A stretch of 64,000 nt of DNA from Streptomyces harbinensis. Its GTDB lineage: Bacteria > Actinomycetota > Actinomycetes > Streptomycetales > Streptomycetaceae. Every line of letters starts with the position of its first letter. The first letter of the stretch is position 1. The notes below the pieces were generated by a model. The model had not been told where the DNA came from and did not search any database. It saw nothing but the letters and a program-made list of their open reading frames with translations. A program made the translations under genes and the position numbers. The stretch is taken from the NCBI RefSeq assembly GCF_900116145.1, contig NZ_FPAB01000001.1, positions 124,001-188,000 of the forward strand. The letters are read 5' to 3'. Shown here piece after piece: positions 52,993 to 62,071 of the stretch.

Positions 52993-53907
52993 TCACGGTG
53001 CGTGGAGGGCCGCGTGGGTCAGGGTGTGGGTGGGGGGTGCGGTGGTGGTGCCGGATTCGGCTGCCCACAGGGCGTCCTGGAGGATCCGGGCCAGGGTCCA
53101 GGCCACCGCGCGGTCGCGGTCCAGGGCGGCGGTGGCCGTCATCAGGTCGAAGCGGCGGCGCAGCGCGCGGCGCGGGTCGGGGGCGGCGGTGATCTCGGTG
53201 AAGCGGTTGCGCAGGGCGGGGAACAGGTCGAAGCAGGGGTCGCCGGCCAGGGGTTTGGGGTCGATCGCCAGCCACGGCTCGCGTTCGCCCGCCAGGACGT
53301 TCGCGTAGTGCAGGTCCCAGTGGAGCAGCGACCCGCCCGGTTCCGGCAGCACCTCGCGGAGGGCGGCGGCGCAGTCGGCGTACAGTGCCCGGTCGGCCGG
53401 GTCGCGGTAGGCGGCGAGCGCCGGGGTGCGCTCCAGCATCCGGGCGCCGATGCCGGCCAGGGTGCGCAGCCCCGGCGGGGCGGGGACGGTGGCCAGCCGG
53501 GCCAGCAGGCCGGACAGCACCTCCAGGGCGGCCAGGTCGTCCGGCACGTCCTCCAGCGAGCGCGGGGCGAGCCGTTCCAGCAGCATGGCGCCGCTCGCCG
53601 GGTCGTGCGCGAGCAGCCGTACGGCGCCGCGCCCGGCCCAGGTCGTCAGGGCGAGGGACTCGCCCGCCGTCTCCTCGTCCACCATCTGGAGCTTCAGCGC
53701 CGCGGGCGTGCCGTCGGTGGTGCGGACGACCGGGAGCACGAGGGCGCACACGCCGTGCGCCGCCGGGCCGTCCGGGCGCAGGTCCCAGCGCTCCAGCAGG
53801 GTGGCGGCCAGCCGGGGCAGGGCGGCGATCCACGCGGCGCCCGGGGCCCCGTGGTACGCCGCGTAGGTGGCCGCCAGCCCTGCCGGTACCTCGATCGGTG
53901 CGCGCAC
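52993..53907 (-). CDS. Aminoglycoside 6-phosphotransferase-like kinase (StrB/hydroxyurea family)
   Basis: 304-aa kinase-fold protein of the APH(6)/StrB group. LLHWDLHYANVLAGERE is the catalytic loop (Asp and Asn) and LAIDPKPLAGDPCFDLFPAL the metal-binding Asp. ALKLQMVDEETAGESLAL holds the ATP lysine and following Glu. Family members inactivate streptomycin or hydroxyurea-type compounds; the substrate here is not determinable. Distinct from the other APH gene at 13288. Confidence 0.88.
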   Translation of the reverse strand: MRAPIEVPAGLAATYAAYHGAPGAAWIAALPRLAATLLERWDLRPDGPAAHGVCALVLPVVRTTDGTPAALKLQMVDEETAGESLALTTWAGRGAVRLLAHDPASGAMLLERLAPRSLEDVPDDLAALEVLSGLLARLATVPAPPGLRTLAGIGARMLERTPALAAYRDPADRALYADCAAALREVLPEPGGSLLHWDLHYANVLAGEREPWLAIDPKPLAGDPCFDLFPALRNRFTEITAAPDPRRALRRRFDLMTATAALDRDRAVAWTLARILQDALWAAESGTTTAPPTHTLTHAALHAP

Positions 53908-53929
53908 GGGCTCACCCTAGGCCGGATCG

Positions 53930-54769
53930 TCAGCAGTCGGGTATGACGTTTCCGCTGTTGTCCCGGGCCTCGTCGTTGCCCCAGCGGGAGAGGAAGTAGG
54001 CCGGTACGTACGCGCCGCGGCCGTTGCCGCCGGGGTAGGTGCGGTCGAGGTCGGTGCGCAGCCACCAGTGGTTGTGGCCGTACACGCCGTCGTACCGGGC
54101 GCCCCACACCTTGCAGTACACGTAGTGGGTGCCCTGGAGCAGCACGCCCTGCGGGGAGGCGGTGTCCGGCGCGGCGTAGCCCTCGGTCTGCGCGAAGGTG
54201 TCCACCCAGTAGCGGCCCCCTCCCCCGCCGCCGCAGCCGTTGTCGCTGGTGAGGTACCGCTGGTGGTACGAGCCGGGGTACGGGAGCGCGGTGCCGTTGA
54301 TGCGGATGTCCTGGCCGACGCCGTTGAGCAGCTGCTCGTAGTGGATGTGCGCGCCGGAGGAGTTGCCGGTGGAGCCGGTGGTGCCGATCTGCTGGCCCTG
54401 GGCGACGTGGGCGCCGCTGGGCACGGAGTACGCGGCGAGGTGGAAGTAGTAGGTGCGCCAGCCGCCGCCGTGGTCGATGACGATGTAGTTGCCGGCGCCG
54501 CCGGCCTGGCTGTGCCGGGTGGCGGTTCCGGCGGCGGAGGCGAGCACGGGCGCGCCGGCGGTGGGCCCGCCGTCGGTGCGGACGAAGTCCAGCGCGCGGC
54601 GTACCTCGGCGGAGTGGTGGCTGTACGTCCAGGTCTGGCCGCAGCCGAACGGGGCCTTGAAGGTGGGCGCGGCGGCCGGGGCGGCGGTGGCCCCGTTGGC
54701 GGTGCCGGGCAGCAGCATGGAGGCGATGAGCGCCCCGAGCGCGAGCAGGGCGATGCGGAGGGAACGCAC
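53930..54769 (-). CDS. Secreted M23-family metallopeptidase
   Basis: 279-aa secreted peptidoglycan endopeptidase. Signal peptide VRSLRIALLALGALIASMLL followed by PGTANGATA. The LytM/M23 domain has metal ligands in HSAEVRRALDFV (His, Asp) and HIHYEQL (HxH). The C-terminal ~90 residues, after a Gly-rich linker (NGCGGGGGGRYW), form a separate domain with paired Cys and Trp. GTG at 54769 has GGGAGG 6 bases upstream, which decides the start. Confidence 0.9.
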   Translation of the reverse strand: MRSLRIALLALGALIASMLLPGTANGATAAPAAAPTFKAPFGCGQTWTYSHHSAEVRRALDFVRTDGGPTAGAPVLASAAGTATRHSQAGGAGNYIVIDHGGGWRTYYFHLAAYSVPSGAHVAQGQQIGTTGSTGNSSGAHIHYEQLLNGVGQDIRINGTALPYPGSYHQRYLTSDNGCGGGGGGRYWVDTFAQTEGYAAPDTASPQGVLLQGTHYVYCKVWGARYDGVYGHNHWWLRTDLDRTYPGGNGRGAYVPAYFLSRWGNDEARDNSGNVIPDC

Positions 54770-54877
54770 CGGGGTCCTCCCGAGGTCGGTCCGTGTGGGG
54801 TCGCAGCGGACTTCCCCGGTGCGGGCGCGCGTTACGCGCCGGCCGGCTGGCAGCAAGCGGTCAGCGGGCCGGTCGGG

Positions 54878-55315
54878 TCAGGACAGAACGGGCGGCCGGC
54901 CGGTGGTCCACACCGCCTCGATGTCGATCCGGCTGAAGCGCCATCCGTCGTCCGGGCCGGTGCGCACCAGTTCGGCCGCGCACCGGCCGCCGACGGTGAA
55001 CACGCCGTGCGCGGGGTCGTGGTGCACATGTGTCATGAGGGCGTTCCAGGTGGCGGTGGCGTGGCCGGTGAGCGGGTCGGTGGTGGTCAGCAGGTCGGTG
55101 GCGCAGTGCTGGGTCCGCGCGTAGCGGCGGACCGCCTGCTCGGTCTGCCGGGTGACGGCCCGGTGTCCGCGCACGGTGCCGATCGGGGCGAGCGCCTGGA
55201 TGTCGTCGGTGTGGAAGGGGCGGCTCCACTCCGGGTCGTCGTCGAACGTCCGCCGGTCCAGGGCGAGGAAGTAGCGGCTGATGAGGGTGGCGATGGCGTG
55301 GTGCTCGTGGTCCAT
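54878..55315 (-). CDS. SnoaL/NTF2-like protein
   Basis: 145-aa protein with the SnoaL-like cone fold pattern: HAIATLISRYFLALDRRTFD at the start, WSRPFHTDDIQALAPIGTVR and the C-terminal WRFSRIDIEAVWTTG. Many such proteins are isomerases or small hydrolases; the active-site residues cannot be assigned here. MDHEHHAIA at 55315 was chosen because the longer frame to 55342 would place the start inside the promoter. A SoxR-type box lies 16 bases upstream, so it may respond to redox-cycling compounds. Confidence 0.82.
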   Translation of the reverse strand: MDHEHHAIATLISRYFLALDRRTFDDDPEWSRPFHTDDIQALAPIGTVRGHRAVTRQTEQAVRRYARTQHCATDLLTTTDPLTGHATATWNALMTHVHHDPAHGVFTVGGRCAAELVRTGPDDGWRFSRIDIEAVWTTGRPPVLS

Positions 55316-55330
55316 GCGGCGATCCTGATA

Positions 55331-55348
55331 CCTCAAGGCCACTTGAAG
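55331..55348 (-). promoter_or_regulatory. Second SoxR-type box with 19-bp-spaced promoter
   Basis: CCTCAAGGCCACTTGAAG, one arm base off the SoxR palindrome CCTCAAG-N4-CTTGAGG. On the minus strand TTGACT (-35) and CAGGAT (-10) are 19 bases apart with the dyad between them, the same geometry as the 6092-6109 site. It controls the SnoaL-like gene. Confidence 0.75.
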
Positions 55349-55395
55349 TCAAGGGCGGTTGCGCCGGACGGGGAGCACCCGGGGGCCCTCGGGGA

Positions 55396-57957
55396 CTAGT
55401 CGGCCGGGAGTTCGACGGTGCCGGTGATGCGGTGCAGCGGGTAGGTGCGGACCTCTTCCGCCGTGTGGTCGAACGCCGTGACGAAGCCGCCCTCCACCCG
55501 GACCGGCGCCAGGATGTGCTGGGCGGCGACGCCGTCGGCGCCGACGTAGCCGATCCGTACCAGGTCGCCGGAGAGCGCCGCCGCCTGGAGGGTGGCGAGG
55601 GTTTCGGCCGCGGGGGTGCGCGGCAGCGCGCCGGCCGGGGGTGGGGGGACGGGCCGGGCGGCGGTCCTGGCGCCGGCGGCCGTCGCCGCCTCGTCGGTGC
55701 GTTCCTCGGTACGGTCGCCGGCCCGGATCGCCCGGACCGCCGCCGCGAGCAGCCGGTCGTCGGCGGCGGGCGGGCCGTCCGGGACGGGTTCGGGCGCGGT
55801 GCGCGGCGGGGTGCGGTGCCGGGTGGCGGCCAGGGTCACCACGGCGCCCTCGGCGGATTCGGCGGCCGGGGCCAGGCCCAGTTCGCGCAGCCGGGCCAGC
55901 AGGATCTCGGGGGGTGCGCCGGAGATGACGACGGTGGGCGCGATGCGGCGCAGCCGCAGCTGTTCGGCGCGGCGGTCGGCGAGGACCTGGGTGAGCAGGG
56001 CCTCGTCCTCGCAGCGCAGATAGCCGGCGGCCACCCCGACCCGCAGCCGGCCGTGCCGCCGGGCGACGTCGTCGACGAGGTAGGTGAGCGGCTGCGGTAC
56101 GGGGGTGCGGGAGTGCTCGGCGAGGAAGCCGTGCAGCGCGTCGGGGGTCCAGCCGGCGTCCAGGGCGCGGCGTACCGAGGCGGGGGTGAAGCGGTAGACG
56201 GTGGCGCCGCCCTTGGACTCGATGTCGGCGATCAGCGCCATGGCCTGGGCGGGCTCGCGGCTGAGCGGTCCGGGGGCGACGGCGGTCAGGTCGGCCTGGA
56301 GGAGGAAGTGGTCGAGTTCCTCGGGGAGGAGCGGGGCCAGCAGGCGGGCGGCCCCGGCCTCGCGGTCCGCCGCCGGGGCCGTCCCGGCGGGCGTGGAGTA
56401 CAGCGGCACGGAGTCCGCGGACGGCGCCGAGTCCGCGGATGCGGAGCCGGGCGGCACCGAGCCCATCGGCGCCGAGTCCGCCGGCAGCCCCCCGTCCGCC
56501 GGAGCGGCGGCCAGCAGCGCGCGGCCGTACGAGGTCAGGGCGCCGCGGCCGGTCACGCCCAGCAGGTCGGCTTCGGCCAGGACCGCCGCGCACAGCGCGT
56601 CGCGCGCCTCCGGCGTCATCCGGCGCGGCAGTTCCCAGCCGATGCGGTCGCGCACCGCCGCCGGGTCGGGGGCGGTGCCCTCGGGGAGGGCTGCCAGCAG
56701 TTCCAGGACGCGGCGGCGCAGTTCGGCCGCCGGGCCGCGGTCCAGGCCGGGGCCCAGTGCGGTCAGGGTGCGGCCCTTGCCGTCCCGGTCGCCGACCAGG
56801 CCGGGGACCCGGGTGCCGGTGAGCCAGACGCCCACCAGCCGCGCCCAGCGCCGCTCCCCCGGTTCGGCGGCCCACGCGTCGTAGGCCGGGGTGGGCGCGT
56901 ACCGTTCGTCCACCTCGCCGTCGCCCGCCACCAGACCGGCGGCGTACGCCAGTTCGGCCCAGAAGGCGGCCTGCGGCTCGGGGACGTCCAGGGCCACCGC
57001 CGTGCGCTTCAGCTCGCGGACGCCGACCCCGCCGGTGCGCAGCACCGGGGGCGGCTCGGCCGCCCAGCCGGTCAGCAGTTCCTCGATCACGCCCAGCGCG
57101 CCCTGCGCGGCACCGGCGCCCGCCGCGTCGGCCACGCCCGGCGTGTACGTCGCGCGCGCCGTGACCTCCGGCGGCCGGGGGCGCAGTTCGCGGTGCGCGC
57201 GCCCGCCGCGCAGCCGCAGCGCCACCTCGCGCGGCAGCACCACGGTGCCCGGCTGGGTCGGCAGCAGCAGGCCCCGGTCCAGCAGCCAGCGCAGCTGCGG
57301 CCCGGGGCGGGCGGAGACCTCGCCGTACGGCGGCCCCCAGGCCAGCCGGTCCAGCGCCTCGCGGGCGCCGGGCGGCGCCGCCGCCAGCAGCCGGGCGAAC
57401 CGTTCCTCGTCCGCAAACAGCCCGGTGAGCGCGGTCACCGCGCTCACCGGGTCGCCGGTGGCCGGCAGCCCGGCGCCGGTCAGCAGTTCCTGCACCCGGC
57501 GCGGTGAGATGCCCGCGCACGCCTCGGCGACGGTCGGCCCGAGCCCCGTACCGCCGGGCCGGGCGGCGGTGGGCGCCAGCACCTCCTGCGCGGTGCGCAC
57601 CAGCCGCGGCTCGTGTTCGGCGCCCCACAGCAGGGCGCGCCCGCGCAGCCGGGCCAGCGCGTCCGGCAGTTCCCGCTCGCCGCCGGGCAGCAGGGCGGCC
57701 AGCGTGTCGTACGGGCACGGCTGGGGGGCGACGGCCAGCGCCTCGGCGACCTGGAGCGTGAAGACGTCCAGGCGCTCCAGGGCGCGCACCACCGAGGCGC
57801 GGGTGCCGGCCCGGGTGGCCAGCTGCGAGACGTCCCCGGGCAGCGGGGAGAGCAGGTCGGCCCGGGCCCGCAGCAGGGCGGTCAGCTCCTCGTCGCCGCG
57901 GGACCGCAGCTCCTCGGCCAGGGTGCGCGGCGGGCGCGGACGCTGCTCAGTGGTCAT
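55396..57957 (-). CDS. Helicase-associated / XPB-N-like protein with WYL-like C-terminus
   Basis: 853-aa protein of the actinobacterial 'helicase-associated domain' family, which lacks helicase motifs. The N-terminal ~450 residues contain repeated winged-helix-like segments (LRSRGDEELTALLRARADLL start). A low-complexity Ser/Pro/Asp linker (PADSAPMGSVPPGSASADSA) follows near residue 510. ELDHFLLQADLTAVAPGPLS is the XPB/Ssl2 N-domain-like part, and LVRIGYVGADGVAAQHILAP VRVEGGF is a WYL-like C-terminus. Such proteins may partner the XPB-type helicase at 49139-50791. MTTEQRP at 57957 is the start; the frame extends upstream into the XRE promoter. Confidence 0.85.
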   Translation of the reverse strand: MTTEQRPRPPRTLAEELRSRGDEELTALLRARADLLSPLPGDVSQLATRAGTRASVVRALERLDVFTLQVAEALAVAPQPCPYDTLAALLPGGERELPDALARLRGRALLWGAEHEPRLVRTAQEVLAPTAARPGGTGLGPTVAEACAGISPRRVQELLTGAGLPATGDPVSAVTALTGLFADEERFARLLAAAPPGAREALDRLAWGPPYGEVSARPGPQLRWLLDRGLLLPTQPGTVVLPREVALRLRGGRAHRELRPRPPEVTARATYTPGVADAAGAGAAQGALGVIEELLTGWAAEPPPVLRTGGVGVRELKRTAVALDVPEPQAAFWAELAYAAGLVAGDGEVDERYAPTPAYDAWAAEPGERRWARLVGVWLTGTRVPGLVGDRDGKGRTLTALGPGLDRGPAAELRRRVLELLAALPEGTAPDPAAVRDRIGWELPRRMTPEARDALCAAVLAEADLLGVTGRGALTSYGRALLAAAPADGGLPADSAPMGSVPPGSASADSAPSADSVPLYSTPAGTAPAADREAGAARLLAPLLPEELDHFLLQADLTAVAPGPLSREPAQAMALIADIESKGGATVYRFTPASVRRALDAGWTPDALHGFLAEHSRTPVPQPLTYLVDDVARRHGRLRVGVAAGYLRCEDEALLTQVLADRRAEQLRLRRIAPTVVISGAPPEILLARLRELGLAPAAESAEGAVVTLAATRHRTPPRTAPEPVPDGPPAADDRLLAAAVRAIRAGDRTEERTDEAATAAGARTAARPVPPPPAGALPRTPAAETLATLQAAALSGDLVRIGYVGADGVAAQHILAPVRVEGGFVTAFDHTAEEVRTYPLHRITGTVELPAD

Positions 57958-57966
57958 CCCAGCAAC

Positions 57967-57978
57967 GGTACCGGTACC
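57967..57978. promoter_or_regulatory. GGTACCGGTACC palindrome
   Basis: 12-bp perfect palindrome 10 bases upstream of the helicase-associated gene start, in the divergent gap to the XRE gene. Shares the GTAC core with the dyad at 58027-58042. May be a regulator site or restriction-site-like coincidence. Confidence 0.4.
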
Positions 57979-58026
57979 ACCCCCGCCAGGACAGGAAACC
58001 GCCGCAGAACCTCCCATAGCCCCCCC

Positions 58027-58042
58027 GGGGTACCTGTACCCC
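58027..58042. promoter_or_regulatory. GGGGTAC-CT-GTACCCC dyad
   Basis: Perfect 7+7 inverted repeat in the divergent gap between the helicase-associated gene and the XRE/DUF397 pair, 78 bases before the XRE start. Candidate operator for the XRE regulator. Confidence 0.5.
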
Positions 58043-58119
58043 AGCGCATGCAAGTGGACTCGGGGAGTAATGGAGCGGCAAACTCAGGAGCCAGCGATCA
58101 ACAGGACCGGAGAACCACC

Positions 58120-58962
58120 ATGCCGCCGAGGGAGCGCCCCACCGCCCGGCAAGCCCGCCTGGGAGCAGAACTGCGCAAGCTGCGCGAACACGCCGGCCGC
58201 ACCGCACGCGAGACCGCCGCCATGCTCGGCACCGACCAGGGCAAGATCAGCCACATCGAGTCGGGCCGGATCGGCGTCAGCGAGGAGCGCATCCGCAGAC
58301 TCGCCGCCTACTACGGCTGCACCGACGCGCCGCTGCTGGACGCCCTGAGCGCGATCGCCCGCGAGCACCGCGGCCAGTTCTGGTGGGACTCCTACCGCGG
58401 CGTCCTGCCGCCCCGCTTCCTCGACCTGGCCGAGCTGGAGCACCACAGCACCCGGATGCGCATCCTGCACACCGTCAACGTCCCCGGCCTGCTCCAGACC
58501 GAGGAGTACATCCGCGCCGTCAACGGCATGCGCCCGGCCGGCGAGGTCGAACCGTACGTCGAGTACCGGCTGCGCCGGCAGTCCGTCCTGGACCGCACCG
58601 ACCCCGCCCCGTTCGACGTGGTGCTGCACGAGGCGGCGCTGCGCATGCGGTTCGGCGGCCGGCACGTGGTGCGCGCGCAGCTGGAGCACCTGATGAAGGC
58701 GTCCGAGCGCCCGCACATCACCCTGCGGGTCATCCCGTTCACCAATGAACGCTTCTACGAGGCCACCCAGCCGCTGCTGTACGCGCACGGGGTGGTCCGG
58801 CAGCTGGACACGGTGCAGATGGACACCCCGATCGGCGGGCTGCTGCTCACCGCCGACGACCAGCTGGGCGAGTACCGGGACTTCTTCGACGACGCCCACG
58901 ACTTCACGCTCAGCCCCGCCGAGTCGCGCGGGCTGATCCATCACATCGCGCGGGAGCTATGA
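58120..58962 (+). CDS. XRE-family regulator with DUF5753 domain
   Basis: 280-aa regulator of the Streptomyces WhiJ-like type. The HTH (residues ~12-66) reads LGAELRKLREHAGRTARETA AMLGTDQGKISHIESGRIGV. The DUF5753 domain (residues ~95-275) contains LDLAELEHHSTRMRILHTVN and VPGLLQTEEYIRAVNG, its diagnostic motifs. Such regulators act with small DUF397 partners in development and antibiotic control. Coupled to the DUF397 gene by ATGA. ATG at 58120 has GGACCGGAG about 8 bases upstream. Confidence 0.92.
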   Translation: MPPRERPTARQARLGAELRKLREHAGRTARETAAMLGTDQGKISHIESGRIGVSEERIRRLAAYYGCTDAPLLDALSAIAREHRGQFWWDSYRGVLPPRFLDLAELEHHSTRMRILHTVNVPGLLQTEEYIRAVNGMRPAGEVEPYVEYRLRRQSVLDRTDPAPFDVVLHEAALRMRFGGRHVVRAQLEHLMKASERPHITLRVIPFTNERFYEATQPLLYAHGVVRQLDTVQMDTPIGGLLLTADDQLGEYRDFFDDAHDFTLSPAESRGLIHHIAREL

Positions 58963-59212
58963 CCACTCGCTGGCAGAAGTCCACCTTCTCCTCGGGTGGC
59001 GGGGAGAACTGCCTGGAACTGGCCGCCGCCCCCGCGCCGGGCGGCGGCCGGCTCGGTCTCGTCCTGCTGCGGGAGAGCGACCGGCCGGAGACCGTGCTGG
59101 CCGCCACCCGGGCCAGGGTCGCCGCGCTACTGGCCGCCGTCGCACAGCAGGAACGATTCGTCTTACCCGTCCGGCCCACCCGGCCGCTCACCCGCCGGAC
59201 CACCGGCCCCGC

Positions 59213-59237
<25 letters not shown>
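58959..59237 (+). CDS. DUF397 family protein, partner of the XRE regulator
   Basis: 92-aa protein. [20 protein letters not shown] is the DUF397 signature, as in WhiJ-associated partner proteins. The second half is longer than usual (~30 residues extra, Pro/Arg-rich). Overlaps the XRE gene by 4 bases and the convergent pstB by 25 bases. Confidence 0.9.
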
Positions 59238-59986
<749 letters not shown>

Positions 59987-60006
59987 GTCTGTCCGCCTCC
60001 CCCTTC

Positions 60007-60948
60007 TCACTTGAGCTTGTTGGCCTTGGAACCGAGCCAGCGGGCCAGCACCACCAGGATCAGCACCAGCAGGAACAGCGACAGCGCGCCGCCCCACGCC
60101 CGCTCGATGCCTGCCTCGAACTGCTGCCGGGCGCCCCGGTAGATCTGCAGCGGCACGGCGCCCTGCGCGCCCTCGAAGTAACTGCTCACCAGGTACTGCG
60201 AGCCGAGGATCGTCATGATCAGCGGCGCGGTCTCACCGGCGCCCCGGGCCACCGCCAGCATCGAGCCGGTGGCCAGGCCCGGCGCGGCGGCCGGCAGCAC
60301 GGTGGTCAGTACGGTGCGGGACTTGCTGGCGCCCAGCGCGTACGAGGCGTTGCGCCACTCGTCCGGCACCAGCTTCAGCATCTCCTCGCTGGAGCGCGCC
60401 ACGATCGGCAGCATGATGATCGCGATGGCGACCGAGCCGGCGAAGGCGTTGAAGCCCTGGCCCAGCCCGCCGGTGGAGGAGACCAGGAAGCCGTAGACGA
60501 ACAGACCCACGAAGATCGAGGGGATACCGGTCATCACATCGGTGAAGAACCGGATCAGGTCGGACAGCCGGCGCCCGGCGCGGGTCTCGCGGCCGTACTC
60601 CACCACGTAGATGGCGGTGGCCAGGCCCAGCGGCACGGACATCAGGATCGCGCCGCCCATGACGTACGCGGTGCCCACGAACCCGGCCCGGTAGCCGCCC
60701 TCCTGGCGGTAGCTGGGCTCGTCCGTGGTGAAGAAGTCCCAGTGGATGGCGCCGATGCCGCGCCGGGTGACCTCCCAGATGATGAGGAGCAGGGGGACGA
60801 CGGCGATGGCCATCGCGGCCGTCAGCACCCCGGTGGCGAAACGGTTCTTCACCGCGCGCGCACCGGCGTTGCCCTGCTTCACCAGCAGGCTGCGGTGGCC
60901 GGTCTCCGTGGTCTTCGCGGTGGTGTCGGTGGTGTCGGTGGTGCTCAT
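60007..60948 (-). CDS. pstA: Phosphate ABC transporter permease PstA
   Basis: 313-aa inner-membrane permease with about six helices. The binding-protein-dependent transport motif [33 protein letters not shown] docks on PstB. The N-terminus is Thr/Asp-rich ([17 protein letters not shown]). ATG overlaps the pstC stop (ATGA), giving translational coupling. Confidence 0.96.
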   Translation of the reverse strand: MSTTDTTDTTAKTTETGHRSLLVKQGNAGARAVKNRFATGVLTAAMAIAVVPLLLIIWEVTRRGIGAIHWDFFTTDEPSYRQEGGYRAGFVGTAYVMGGAILMSVPLGLATAIYVVEYGRETRAGRRLSDLIRFFTDVMTGIPSIFVGLFVYGFLVSSTGGLGQGFNAFAGSVAIAIIMLPIVARSSEEMLKLVPDEWRNASYALGASKSRTVLTTVLPAAAPGLATGSMLAVARGAGETAPLIMTILGSQYLVSSYFEGAQGAVPLQIYRGARQQFEAGIERAWGGALSLFLLVLILVVLARWLGSKANKLK

Positions 60949-61928
60949 ACGGCGGCGTCCCCCGAGACTCGGCCGATCCGCCACACCAGCAGTCGGGCCC
61001 CGATGTTGATGATCATGGTGAAGAGGAAGAGCACCACGCCGATCGCCATGAGCGCCTTGGTGGTCTCCGGTGTCGCCTCGCCGAACCGGGCCGCGATGTG
61101 CGCGGCCATCGAGTCACCGGCGGACAGCAGCGAACCGTCCCAGCTCTTGGTGGAGCCGATCAGCATCATCACGGCCACCGTCTCGCCGACCGCGCGGCCA
61201 AGACCCAGCATGCTGGCGGCCACGATGCCGGAGAAGCTGGAGGGCAGCACCACCTTGCGCATCACCTCGAAGCGGGTGGCGCCCAGCGCGTACGCGGCGT
61301 GCTGCTGGTCGACGGGGTTGACCGCGATGACCTCACGGACGATCGCGGTGATGATCGGCAGGATCATGATGGCCAGCACGATGCCGGCCGCCAGGTAGCT
61401 GGAGCCGAACACCGGGCCCTCGAAGGGCTTCCAGCCGGCGAGGTTGATCCAGCCGAAGGTGGACTCCAGCCACTCCAGGAAGGGGCGCAGCACATTCGGC
61501 AGCAGCCAGAAGAAGCCCCACATGCCGAAGATGATGCTGGGCACGGCGGCCAGCATCTCCACGGAGTACGACAGCGGGTTGCGCAGCCGCTTGGGCGCGA
61601 GCTGGTTGATGTAGAAGGCGACGCACAGCGCGAGCGGCAGCGCGATGACGATGGCGATCAGCGCGGTGACGAGGGTGCCGTAGATGAACGGCCAGGCCCC
61701 GTACGTCCCGGTGAAGTCGCTGTCGGTGCGGCTGGAGCCGGCCAGCCACTGGTCACCGGTCAGGAAGCTGAAGAAGCCCTGGTACTGGAAGATGGGCCAG
61801 GCGTCGTTGGTCGTTCTGATGACCATCCCGGCGAGGATGACGAAGACGCTGGCGCCGGCGAGCGTCACGAACCAGCGGAAGGCCGGGTCGGCTATCCGCT
61901 TTCGTTGACGGGACAGTGTGGCCGACAT
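60945..61928 (-). CDS. pstC: Phosphate ABC transporter permease PstC
   Basis: 327-aa permease pairing with PstA. NPVDQQHAAYALGATRFEVM RKVVLPSSFSGI is the ATPase-docking loop, and GRAVGETVAVMMLIG is a PstC-type helix. Separated from pstS by 143 bases that include a strong hairpin, so it is expressed partly by read-through. Confidence 0.96.
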   Translation of the reverse strand: MSATLSRQRKRIADPAFRWFVTLAGASVFVILAGMVIRTTNDAWPIFQYQGFFSFLTGDQWLAGSSRTDSDFTGTYGAWPFIYGTLVTALIAIVIALPLALCVAFYINQLAPKRLRNPLSYSVEMLAAVPSIIFGMWGFFWLLPNVLRPFLEWLESTFGWINLAGWKPFEGPVFGSSYLAAGIVLAIMILPIITAIVREVIAVNPVDQQHAAYALGATRFEVMRKVVLPSSFSGIVAASMLGLGRAVGETVAVMMLIGSTKSWDGSLLSAGDSMAAHIAARFGEATPETTKALMAIGVVLFLFTMIINIGARLLVWRIGRVSGDAAV

Positions 61929-62001
61929 CGTTGCTGCTGCTCCTGTCTGCTGCCACGGGGGGGACGGAACGTCGGACGTGGGGAGGAACGGGTACGGGGA
62001 A

Positions 62002-62033
62002 CGCCCGGGGCGGGGTGGTTACCGCCCCGGGCG
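62002..62033. terminator. Hairpin between pstS and pstC
   Basis: 12-bp perfect stem CGCCCGGGGCGG/CCGCCCCGGGCG with an 8-base loop, 39 bases past the pstS stop. Likely partial terminator or mRNA end that raises the ratio of binding protein to permease. Confidence 0.75.
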
Positions 62034-62071
62034 GCGGGGGGACTGCGGTACCGCGCGGATCAGGAAGGCGC

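Noticed and set aside
55349-57718. 789-codon minus frame within the helicase-associated gene
   Set aside because: Arg/Gly-rich alternative frame with no recognisable domain; the 55396-57957 frame is family-like.
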